NCBI RefSeq assembly: GCF_035975855.1 | Contig: NZ_CP109055.1 | Span: 1,922,001 to 1,986,000 of the forward strand | Source: Streptomyces sp. NBC_01304 | GTDB lineage: Bacteria > Actinomycetota > Actinomycetes > Streptomycetales > Streptomycetaceae | Reading direction: 5' to 3' | DNA length: 64,000 bases | Part shown: piece after piece, positions 9,619 through 17,119 of the stretch | Position numbering within the stretch: position 1 is the stretch's first letter | How the letters are laid out: each line of letters opens with the position of its first letter | Notes under the pieces: generated by a model | The model's input: the letters and a program-made list of their open reading frames with translations, nothing else | The model's database searches: none | What the model was told of the DNA's origin: nothing | Made by a program: the position numbers and the translations under genes

Positions 9619-9675
9619 CGGGCACCTCGCAGGGTGAGGGGGGACGTGCCGCTCATCGGGCACCTCCCAGGGTGA
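9613..9675. repeat. 25-bp direct duplication at the junction of two baseplate genes
   Basis: 9613-9637 and 9651-9675 are identical except for one base (period 38). Each copy includes the 3' end of the upstream gene (stop) and the ribosome-binding/start region of the downstream gene. Before the duplication the two genes would have overlapped as ATGA, like their neighbours. The copy has pulled them 34 bp apart. Confidence 0.8.
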
Positions 9676-12600
9676 TCTCCAGGCGCCCGTTCTCGGGCCG
9701 GTCCGGGTCGTTGTCGCAGGTCGCGATCTCCAGCGGGCCGAGCCGCAGCACGCCGTCCTCCCTCTCCGATCGGTCCTCGTGGAACAGCCTTCGCAGGCGG
9801 GTGACTTGGACGCTTGAGACGCCCTGCACCGCGGCGGCCGCCGCGACCAGGCGGCTGAGCCGTACCGGTTCGCCGAACGTCAGGGCGTCCGGGTGGAAGA
9901 AGCCGAGCCGCCCCCCGGGCAGCCGGCCGCGGCCCAGGACGCGGTAGAGCTCGGCCAGGACCTGGCCCTGCTGGTGGCCGGGCTCGGCGCACACGGTCAG
10001 CGCGATGTCCACCGGCACGTGCCGGGCGGGGCCGACGACCAGGTCGTGGCCGATGCGCCGGTACGCCTCCAGGGAGTGCGCGACCGAGTCGAGCAGGGCA
10101 GGGGGCGGGGAGCCGGTCCCCAGCGCGTCGATGGCGATGTGCGCCTCCTGGACGCTGCCGGTCCAGCGGATCTCGGCGGCGGCCCGCTGGACGCCGGGCA
10201 GGGCCGAGGCGAGGGCCGCGTAGTCGTCGGCGGTGACGGCGCGCAGCCGGGTGCGGCGCAGGTCGAGCGGGGCCAACTGGCGTACCTGCTCCAGGGGTTC
10301 GGGCTCCACTCCGCCGAGTGCGGGCAGCGGGTTGCGCACGCCCGCGACGGGGACGGTGGCCTCGTCGGCGTCGTCGTCCCGGCAGAGCACCAGGTGGTTG
10401 ATGGCCTCCGCGCCCACGTTGCCGGCGGTGGGGCCGCCGAGCCGGTAGCGGAGCTCCAGGCGGGCGCCCGGGGTGGGCCGGGCGCCGTGCAGGCCGTCGC
10501 CGAAGCGCAGGGCGAGGCGCCCGTCGTCGTCGAGCTCGCCCACGAAGTGCCGCTCGCGCGGGCCGCTTTCGAACAGGTCGCGGCGCGGCTCCCAGACGTG
10601 CTCGCCCTCGTGGACGCGTACGGCGGGCAGGGCGCGGCGCGGGTCCTGGACGAGGGCGGTGCTCGCCGGGCCGCGCAGGACGGGCTCGTCGGGGTGGAGT
10701 CCGGCGGCGTAGGGCGGGCCCCAGCTGTGGGCGATCTCCCAGGCGATGCGCCCGTCGAGGACCGTTCCCGCGCGGGCGCGGGCGGTGAGGACCTCGATGC
10801 GGCGCAGCTTGTTCGCGATCAACTTGTCGCTGCGGTGCAGGAGTTCGCGAAGGGCCCGGACCGGGTGGAGGTGCAGTTCGAGGCGTTCCAGGATCTTCAG
10901 GCCGTAGATCACCGTCAGCTCGGCGATCTCCGCCTCGTCGAGCCCGTCTCGGTCGCGGGCGCTGCGCCACAGCTCGACCAGGCGCTGCTTGATCCGCTCC
11001 GGTATCGCGGCGAGCCGGTCGGCCTGGCCCTTGCTGACGTGGGCCGGGTCGGGGAAGGCGACACTCTGGGTGACGGGGGTGCGGGCGAGCTTCGGGTGGA
11101 AGCGGGGCCTGATGCCCGGGTACACGGACTGGGCGAGCAGGGTCCGCAGGGCCCCGGCCTGCGCGTAGGCCGTGCCGGGGACGACACGTTCCTGGCGCTG
11201 CCCGGCCAGTTCGAGGCCTAGCCCGGCGCGGCTCGTCTCGGCCTCTCCCACGACGGCGAACAGCTCACGGACGTCGTCCGCGCTCAGCGACGTACCGCAC
11301 TCCGCCTTATCCGCAAGGAAGTTGATGAGCCGCGCGGGTGCGTTGCCCTCGTCGCGGTCGGCGCAGCCGAACGCGGGTGGCTCGCAGGAGCCGACGACCG
11401 CCGGGTCGTGCGGCACGGTCACCGTCTCGGGCAGTGCGTCGCCGCACCAGTTCAGGGAGCGGCCGTGGTCGACGAGGGCCACGTTGCCGCGCGCCAGGCT
11501 GACGTCCTCGACCGGTGCGCAGTCGCGGCCGCCGAGCGTGGTCAGGCAGAGCGGGAAGCGCAGGGCGTCCTCGGCGGCCCAGGTGACCTCCAGGACGGGC
11601 TGGTCCTCGATGCGGTCGACGCCGGGGGTGACGGAGGTGAGGCGAACCGCCTGGCGGTGGGTGGGGTCGGCGTCGCCGGGGGTGCCGGTGCGCGGGCCCT
11701 TCACCTCTTCCAGGATCAGTACGTCGCCGGGGTGCAGGTCGAGCCGCCGCTCCTGGCACAGCTCGGGATCGGCCCACTCGTCGCGCAGGGTGACGGCGGT
11801 GGCGCCTGTGGGCAGGGCACAGGTGTCGCCGCCCCAGGTCCACAGCCGGATCGCGTTGTGCGCGTCGAGGAGCCGGAGCGGTTCGTCGGCGGCGACCGGT
11901 TCGAAGACCTCCACCGAGCCGCGCTCGTCCAGGTCGGCGAGGTCGGCGTCGTCGATGACGGTGCCGGGCTCGGGCCGGTCGTGCGCGTCGAGGGTGCGTA
12001 CGTCGACGGAGGCGAAGCGGTAGGTGCCCGGCAGCAGGGTGTGCTCGCCGGCCGTCTCCACGGCGACGTACGCCCGCGCGCCCACCCCGTCGTGCATCGC
12101 GTAGTCGATGAGCCGTACGTGGCGGCGTACGGAGATCCGGCGGCGGGCGGTGTCCAGATAGGCCTCGGTGGCGACCGCGTCCTGCTGGTAGCTGATCCGG
12201 TCGCCGGTGTGGGCGAGCAGCTCGACCAGGGTCATGCCGAGGTCGGCGGGGTTGCGCTCGACCCAGTCGGGGGTGGTGAGTGCGAGGCGGTCCAGGAGGA
12301 GCTTGCGGATGGTCTCGTAGTCGCGGGCCGTGTAGTCGATGACCGGCGCCGCGGGGAACTCCGCGCCCTCTTCGGCCTGTTGAGGATCGTCCTTGCAGTC
12401 GAAGGGCGTGGGGCAGTCGGGCCGGAAGACGAAGCCTGCGCTGTGGTAGCGCTGGTCGAAGCCGCGGAAGGGCACGTCGCCGGGCCGCCCGTAGGGGTCG
12501 GCCTCCACGAGGGAGAGCCGGTAGCGGGAGGTGTCGCCGGCCTTGTCGAGGGTGACGTACAGGCGGTCGTCGAGCTCGGGGTCCTCCTCGCGCTCGACGC

Positions 12601-12796
12601 TCACGTCCAGGGCGTGGATGCCGGTGACGCGGCGGCCGCCGTCGATGCGTACGTTCTCCGGGCACAGGCCGTGCGGGGCCTTGCCGAGGAAGGTGACGGT
12701 GAGGGTGAACCCGTCGTCACCGACCTCCACGGCGTCAACTCCGTTGAGCTGTGCGGCTCTTACCTTGGCCCGTCGGCCTACGGTGCTGGTGCTCAC
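9653..12796 (-). CDS. Baseplate wedge protein, J-like (gp6/Afp11 type)
   Basis: 1047 residues; GTG 12796 overlaps the upstream stop as GTGA. The hallmark region at ~150-220 (IDYTARDYETIRKLLLDRL, then PADLGMTLVELLAHTGDRIS) is the typical opening of putative baseplate assembly proteins. FVGELDDDGRLALRFGDGLH, followed by GARPTPGARLELRYRLGG, is the J-like core. In CIS particles this protein assembles the wedges that hold the sheath and trigger contraction. Length is large for the family but usual for actinobacterial CIS. Located between gp25-like and the second J-like gene, an order typical of these clusters. Confidence 0.85.
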   Translation of the reverse strand: MSTSTVGRRAKVRAAQLNGVDAVEVGDDGFTLTVTFLGKAPHGLCPENVRIDGGRRVTGIHALDVSVEREEDPELDDRLYVTLDKAGDTSRYRLSLVEADPYGRPGDVPFRGFDQRYHSAGFVFRPDCPTPFDCKDDPQQAEEGAEFPAAPVIDYTARDYETIRKLLLDRLALTTPDWVERNPADLGMTLVELLAHTGDRISYQQDAVATEAYLDTARRRISVRRHVRLIDYAMHDGVGARAYVAVETAGEHTLLPGTYRFASVDVRTLDAHDRPEPGTVIDDADLADLDERGSVEVFEPVAADEPLRLLDAHNAIRLWTWGGDTCALPTGATAVTLRDEWADPELCQERRLDLHPGDVLILEEVKGPRTGTPGDADPTHRQAVRLTSVTPGVDRIEDQPVLEVTWAAEDALRFPLCLTTLGGRDCAPVEDVSLARGNVALVDHGRSLNWCGDALPETVTVPHDPAVVGSCEPPAFGCADRDEGNAPARLINFLADKAECGTSLSADDVRELFAVVGEAETSRAGLGLELAGQRQERVVPGTAYAQAGALRTLLAQSVYPGIRPRFHPKLARTPVTQSVAFPDPAHVSKGQADRLAAIPERIKQRLVELWRSARDRDGLDEAEIAELTVIYGLKILERLELHLHPVRALRELLHRSDKLIANKLRRIEVLTARARAGTVLDGRIAWEIAHSWGPPYAAGLHPDEPVLRGPASTALVQDPRRALPAVRVHEGEHVWEPRRDLFESGPRERHFVGELDDDGRLALRFGDGLHGARPTPGARLELRYRLGGPTAGNVGAEAINHLVLCRDDDADEATVPVAGVRNPLPALGGVEPEPLEQVRQLAPLDLRRTRLRAVTADDYAALASALPGVQRAAAEIRWTGSVQEAHIAIDALGTGSPPPALLDSVAHSLEAYRRIGHDLVVGPARHVPVDIALTVCAEPGHQQGQVLAELYRVLGRGRLPGGRLGFFHPDALTFGEPVRLSRLVAAAAAVQGVSSVQVTRLRRLFHEDRSEREDGVLRLGPLEIATCDNDPDRPENGRLEITLGGAR

Positions 12797-13179
12797 GCCT
12801 GGGCCCTCCCTTCGAAGACGTCGTCACGGCGGGTCCCGGTGGCGCGCACGGCATAGGCGAGGAAGACGCGTACGACGTTCTCGTCGCTTTCCATGTCCAG
12901 CGCCTCGACCTCGATCAGGTCGCCGAGCCAGCGCTGCAGGGCGGCCTGCACGGACAGTTCGAGGGTGCTGGTCAGCTCGGGGCTGTTCGGGGAGAAGACC
13001 AGGTCGAGCAGTCCGCAGCCGAAGTCGGGGCGCATCACGCGCTCGCCGGGGCTGGTGAACAGCAACTGCTCGATCAGGTCGCGTACATGCTCGTCGTGGT
13101 CCGCGTGCGCGGTACGCCCCCGCCGGTCGACCCGGAACGGGAAGGCGAAGTCGCTGCGGATCCGTGTGCGTCGGCTCAT
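12793..13179 (-). CDS. GPW/gp25 family baseplate protein
   Basis: 128 residues from ATG 13179 (ATGA overlap with the gene before); a longer frame to 13251 lies inside that gene. Motifs of gp25 are clear: DFAFPFRVD, then IEQLLFTSPGERVMRPDFGC, then GLLDLVFSP. gp25 has lysozyme-like ancestry but is structural here: it contacts the first sheath ring (Afp9 role) and starts sheath polymerisation. Translationally coupled on both sides. Confidence 0.9.
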   Translation of the reverse strand: MSRRTRIRSDFAFPFRVDRRGRTAHADHDEHVRDLIEQLLFTSPGERVMRPDFGCGLLDLVFSPNSPELTSTLELSVQAALQRWLGDLIEVEALDMESDENVVRVFLAYAVRATGTRRDDVFEGRAQA

Positions 13180-13535
13180 CCGACCGTCACCTCTCGCTGC
13201 GTGGCCTGGACGAAGGGCGGCCCCTGGGCGACGAAGGCCGCCGAGAAGCACTGGGCCGCGGAGGTGTCGAGCAGCACGGGCACGCCGTCGACGGTGATGC
13301 CGATGTCGTGCGCGGCGAAGCGGACGGCCACACAGGGTGAGGGCACGCCGTCGACGGTGTGCGGGCAGCCTGCGACCACATGGGTGTGCGCGCCGGTGAG
13401 GACCGGCACGCCGTTGAGCAGCACCGCCCCGTTCGATGTCGATGTACTGGCGGCCGTGGCTCGGCCGCCGTGCGGGCAGCTGATCACGGCGTCCTCGCCG
13501 AGCAGGCTCCCGGATACCCCGGATGTCCCGGACAA
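13176..13535 (-). CDS. PAAR-like spike-tip protein
   Basis: 119 residues. The start appears to be TTG 13535, with GGGGGA nine bases upstream. The sequence has the Cys/His and Gly-turn pattern of PAAR-like tips: VISCPHGGRATAA, VLLNGVPVLTGAHTHVVAGC, and DGVPSPCVAVRF. PAAR proteins cap the VgrG/gpV trimer and sharpen the spike. It sits between the spike gene and gp25 gene, as Afp10 does relative to Afp8/9. No effector extension is present. Confidence 0.75.
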   Translation of the reverse strand: MSGTSGVSGSLLGEDAVISCPHGGRATAASTSTSNGAVLLNGVPVLTGAHTHVVAGCPHTVDGVPSPCVAVRFAAHDIGITVDGVPVLLDTSAAQCFSAAFVAQGPPFVQATQREVTVG

Positions 13536-13556
13536 CTTGATTCGTCCCCCGTCTTG

Positions 13557-14090
13557 TTACTGCTTGGCGGCCATGTTCAACAGGCCCTTGATGGTCACTC
13601 GCTCGCCTTCGAGACGGATCTCCGCGCCCCCGCCGGTCGCGATGATGATCGCCCCCGGGGTGATGTGGATGTACGAGCCGCCCTCGGCCTGCAGCCGGAT
13701 GCCGCGGTCCGCGCCCGGCGCGTCCGACATCACGATCTTGTTCGCGTTGGGTGTCTGCACCACGACCGGCTTGTGCTCGGACGCCTGCTCCACCAAGTCC
13801 CGTGCGTCGGGAGGGAGTTCGCCCTCATCCCCGTACCAGCACCCGGTCCATATCGGATAGCTGGGATCACCCTGCTCGAACTCGACCCAGACGCCGGCCC
13901 CCTTGGACGGCACCACGAACTGGCCGGCCTTGAGCCCGGTGAACGGCAGACAGGGCAACGCCCACGTCGAGGCCTCATTGCCCAGGACGTCCGGGACCTC
14001 GACGGTGACCCGGCCGATGCGCAGCGGGTCGTTGTTGTCGATCACCTTGCCGCGGAACTTGCCGAGGTAGCGATTGCTGGGTGCCGCCAT
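13557..14090 (-). CDS. Baseplate assembly protein V / spike (gpV-gp5 OB-fold)
   Basis: 177 residues from ATG 14090. The N-terminal OB-fold is recognisable in YLGKFRGKVIDNNDPLRIGR, VTVEVPDVLG and GAGVWVEFEQGDPSYPIWTG. The C-terminal ~50 residues (GIRLQAEGGSYIHITPGAII followed by ATGGGAEIRLEGERVTI) form short repeats expected of the beta-prism needle. This is the central spike of the CIS (Afp8-like), here split from the hub domain, which is encoded by the preceding gene. Confidence 0.88.
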   Translation of the reverse strand: MAAPSNRYLGKFRGKVIDNNDPLRIGRVTVEVPDVLGNEASTWALPCLPFTGLKAGQFVVPSKGAGVWVEFEQGDPSYPIWTGCWYGDEGELPPDARDLVEQASEHKPVVVQTPNANKIVMSDAPGADRGIRLQAEGGSYIHITPGAIIIATGGGAEIRLEGERVTIKGLLNMAAKQ

Positions 14091-14138
14091 GCTGAACTGC
14101 TCCTGGTGTGTGCGGTGTTGCGGGCATCTCTGCTGCGG

Positions 14139-15278
14139 TCATGGGCGGACGGTGCCGCTCTGCGCCTCCAGCCCCTCCCTGGACAGCGTGAAGTTCTGCT
14201 GGAAGGAGCCCGGCCGCAGGTTGTGCGTGACGGACTTGACGTAGTAGTCGCCGTCGTACGCCCGCCCGGAGCCGCGCACGCCCACCAACTGGCGGGGCTG
14301 CAGCAGATATCCGTGCCGGTTGACGTCGAGCGAGCCCGACCCCGAGATGACGTCGGCCGAAACGGCGGCCTGGGCCAGGAGTTCGGCCTCGGCCTGCGCG
14401 CGCAGCTGCTTGGCGGTGCCCGACAGCGTCTTGCGCTTGAGCGCGGGGGTGGGCCGCTTGCCGAGCGCGGGCCGCAGCGGGCTGATGGAAGGCTGCGGCA
14501 GCAGCGAGGAGAACCGGGTGCCCGGATCCTGCACGCGGGCCTGCGGTTCCGTCCGCGCGGTCCCGTCGTACGCGAACGTCAGCTGGTCGACCGTGGAGTT
14601 GGCGTCCATGTTGACGTTGAGGGCGTGCTGCCGGATGCCGAGGCGGACCTCCGGGCCCCAACGGGCGCTCGACTGGCCGGGGTTGGGCCCCGGCTCCAGG
14701 TAGAAGGTGTACCCATTGGCCCTGGCCAGCTCATTGACGTACTGCAGATCCGTACCGGTCTGGTAATGCACCCGCAGGTTCTCGTGGGGCGGCTGCGTGA
14801 TGTGCTCGCGGTACACGTCCGGCCGGATGCCGTACTCGGAGTAGCGGCGCAGAATGGCCAGGACACGCTGGGACGGCGGCAGGTTCGGGTACCGGTCCGT
14901 GCGCTCCTCCAAGTCCATGAGGAGGGTGAGGTCTTCGCCGGTGACGGTGAGCGTGGAGTGCCCCGGCTGATTGCTGGCCCCCACCTCCTGCCGCACGATC
15001 AGCCCGTCGAGCAGCACTTCGGGCGTGCCCTTGACGGTGACGGTGACGACGACGCGGGTCTTCGGATCGAAGAACCCTTCCGGCAGCAGGTTCCGGCTGA
15101 TCACCCCGTTCTTCGTCAGATCGAAGGCGAGCTGGAATCCGCTCCGCTCCCCCGCGGTGGCGGTGATCTGTGCACTGAGCAGCGCCTCGGTGACCTCTTG
15201 CGGGACCGGCTTGGTGAGCTGCGGCCCCATGTGGAGCGTGATGTGGACGGGGCCCTGCCCGACGGGAGTCTCACCCAC
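14139..15278 (-). CDS. Spike hub protein, gpD / late-control-like
   Basis: 379 residues; GTG 15278 overlaps the upstream gene by 8 bp. Sequence such as TGEDLTLLMDLEERTDRYPN, VHYQTGTDLQYVNELARANG and YTFYLEPGPNPG is typical of the gpD/gp27-like hub that joins the tube to the spike. The C-terminal KSVTHNLRPGSFQQNFTLSR strand is the usual family ending. Lies between the LysM-type protein and the gpV spike, as in other CIS loci. Confidence 0.85.
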   Translation of the reverse strand: MGETPVGQGPVHITLHMGPQLTKPVPQEVTEALLSAQITATAGERSGFQLAFDLTKNGVISRNLLPEGFFDPKTRVVVTVTVKGTPEVLLDGLIVRQEVGASNQPGHSTLTVTGEDLTLLMDLEERTDRYPNLPPSQRVLAILRRYSEYGIRPDVYREHITQPPHENLRVHYQTGTDLQYVNELARANGYTFYLEPGPNPGQSSARWGPEVRLGIRQHALNVNMDANSTVDQLTFAYDGTARTEPQARVQDPGTRFSSLLPQPSISPLRPALGKRPTPALKRKTLSGTAKQLRAQAEAELLAQAAVSADVISGSGSLDVNRHGYLLQPRQLVGVRGSGRAYDGDYYVKSVTHNLRPGSFQQNFTLSREGLEAQSGTVRP

Positions 15279-15639
15279 GCCGGTTCCCCTGCGGGAAGCC
15301 GCCGGCGAGCGGGATGTCTATGGTGCTGCCGGCCTCGTCCGTCAGCTCCTGCGGATCGAGTACGGGATTGGCATCGGCGATCTGCCACCACTGGCCCGGG
15401 TCCCCGAAGTAGCGCTGCCCGAGCAGATCGGGGCGCTCGCCGGTGCTGACGGTGTGCTCCTGCGTGTCGCCCTCGTCGGGCAGCGGGGGCAGCAACCGCC
15501 GCTTGATGTAACGCACTTCGGTGCCATCCGGCTGCCGATGAATCCCGATCTCGGCATCGTGATAGCGACTCGACCTCGGGTACGGGTGCGCCCCCGGTAT
15601 GGCATCCATCGCATTCTCGTACGGCTCTATCTCAGCCAT
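15271..15639 (-). CDS. LysM-containing tail/tube-spike adaptor (Afp7/gp53-like)
   Basis: 122 residues from ATG 15639. The C-terminal half fits a LysM-like fold: HTVSTGERPDLLGQRYFGDP, QWWQIADANPVLDP and STIDIPLAGG. In CIS and phages this short protein clamps the hub or baseplate (gp53, tail protein X). The N-terminus (YPRSSRYHDAEIGIHRQPDG) is a short extension. Overlaps the hub gene. Confidence 0.75.
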   Translation of the reverse strand: MAEIEPYENAMDAIPGAHPYPRSSRYHDAEIGIHRQPDGTEVRYIKRRLLPPLPDEGDTQEHTVSTGERPDLLGQRYFGDPGQWWQIADANPVLDPQELTDEAGSTIDIPLAGGFPQGNRRG

Positions 15640-15695
15640 GCCGCTGCCTCAGCCCCTCCCGCTCGGTGTTCCCGCACTTCGCCCCGCCCTGTTCA

Positions 15696-16367
15696 TCAGC
15701 CCAGCACCCCGTTGAGCCCGAGCGCCCCGAGACTGCCGCGACGCGCGGCGCTCGCGAGGCGCTCCTTCTGCGCGAGGTGGGCCATGTAGAGGTCGGCGCC
15801 CAGGTGCCCGGCCGGGAGGTCGCTGACGCTGAGGACCTTGAGCCCGATGCTGAGCGAGGCCCTGATCGGGTTCAGGTTCACGTCGAACGCCGACTCATTG
15901 ATGGACAGCTCGGTCAGCCGCACGGGCATGACCCGCTTGCTCCCCCAGGTGAACAGGGTCAACGGCATCTCGATCGGGCTGATCTCAATGGTCCCGTTCT
16001 TCGCCAGCCGGCTCGCTTCGCGGAGCTGCGCCGTGGTGGGCTGCACCAGCATTTCCAGGGTGGCCAGTTGGGGGTGGATGCCGTCCGGCGCGGCGATCTC
16101 GAGCTGATCGGTCGCGTCGATCTCGGCGGTGAACTTCCAGGTCTCCTGGGCGGGCCCCTTCAGGCGCAGGGCCTCGTTACGGTCCCCGTTTCCGCTGCCA
16201 CCGCCGCCGGAGTCGCCTCCTGCGCCTGCTGTTTGGGGCGAGAGGCTTCGTTCCAGGGTGTCCGGGTTGAATTGGAGGACGATTATTCGTTGGGGGGTGC
16301 CGCGTTCGGGGTCTATGAGGACTATTCCTGAGCGGATGGGCTTGGGGATGTTGGCGTAGCGGGTCAC
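15696..16367 (-). CDS. CIS tube-type protein (tube initiator/adaptor)
   Basis: 223 residues starting at GTG 16367, which overlaps the preceding stop as GTGA; a longer frame to 16409 runs into the upstream gene. IIVLQFNPDTLERSLSPQ at ~25-45 is the signature of the CIS tube-protein family found next to the LysM adaptor. A Gly/Ser loop (~50-65) follows, and strands ending in FDVNLNPIRASLSIGLKVLS complete the domain. It probably forms the first tube ring on the hub. The gene is separated from the main tube/sheath genes by the toxin block. Confidence 0.8.
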   Translation of the reverse strand: MTRYANIPKPIRSGIVLIDPERGTPQRIIVLQFNPDTLERSLSPQTAGAGGDSGGGGSGNGDRNEALRLKGPAQETWKFTAEIDATDQLEIAAPDGIHPQLATLEMLVQPTTAQLREASRLAKNGTIEISPIEMPLTLFTWGSKRVMPVRLTELSINESAFDVNLNPIRASLSIGLKVLSVSDLPAGHLGADLYMAHLAQKERLASAARRGSLGALGLNGVLG

Positions 16368-17119
16368 AGGCGGGCCTCCAGGCGACGTGAGAGGTCGGCG
16401 TAGTCCCAAGCGGGGAATAGTCGAGGGAATTCTTGCAGCATGGTCGTCAAATGACTTTTGACGTGCTCGAAGTCCGGGTGCCCCAATGCGACGTCATCGG
16501 CGAATAGGTACTGCCACCCAAACGTACCTTTCGTGATGGCTAGTTGTTCCATGTATGCGGGATAGGTCAGGTCGAGTTGCACATACTGCCGATCCCAACC
16601 CGCAACCTTGTTCAATTCCATGTCGTAGTACCAAACCTCCCAGGGATCGACGATCGCCTGAACACGAACCGCTGCGAGTTGCCCCGTCGCGGCCAGCGGC
16701 GTGTCGTCGATTACCCGCAGCTGCGAGAAGAGCTCCCGCTCCTCATCCGTAGAGCCGGGCCAGGCCAGTTCGGGCGCATGCTTGAGCACTGCCGTGAAGA
16801 GATCGGTCACTCTGAACTCGCCGCCGAAGTCAGCCGGGCCAAACGACTCGCTGTACCAGCAATTTGCGATCTCGGAGATTCGCGGACTGTTGACGCACAG
16901 GTCGCGACTGAAATTCACCCCCTCCCAATCGGGAAGGTACGAGAAGAGCTCAGGCGCCGAGTCGAAAACCTCACCGAGATCTCCCGTGTCGGCGCGGTTT
17001 ACCGAAATGGCCCCACAGGTGATGATCTCTTGTTGCGCCTGGAACAACTTTCGTTCAGCGTCGGTCGGCTCGCGCATATCTTCGTGCTCTCCACTCGACT
17101 TGACTTCTTCAGTACTCAA
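16364..17119 (-). CDS. Putative immunity protein for the adjacent CIS toxin
   Basis: 251 residues. TTG 17119 with GGGGGA upstream gives an 11-bp overlap with the 3' end of the giant DUF4157 gene; ATG 17077 is an alternative. The protein is acidic and soluble, with no signal or membrane segment. VQLDLTYPAYMEQLAITKGT followed by FGWQYLFAD near the C-terminus is reminiscent of SUKH/SMI1-KNR4 immunity proteins, but this is a weak match by eye. Base composition is visibly less GC-rich than the structural CIS genes and matches the toxin-like 3' end next door. Position, composition and coupling support an immunity role (inference). Confidence 0.45.
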   Translation of the reverse strand: MSTEEVKSSGEHEDMREPTDAERKLFQAQQEIITCGAISVNRADTGDLGEVFDSAPELFSYLPDWEGVNFSRDLCVNSPRISEIANCWYSESFGPADFGGEFRVTDLFTAVLKHAPELAWPGSTDEERELFSQLRVIDDTPLAATGQLAAVRVQAIVDPWEVWYYDMELNKVAGWDRQYVQLDLTYPAYMEQLAITKGTFGWQYLFADDVALGHPDFEHVKSHLTTMLQEFPRLFPAWDYADLSRRLEARL

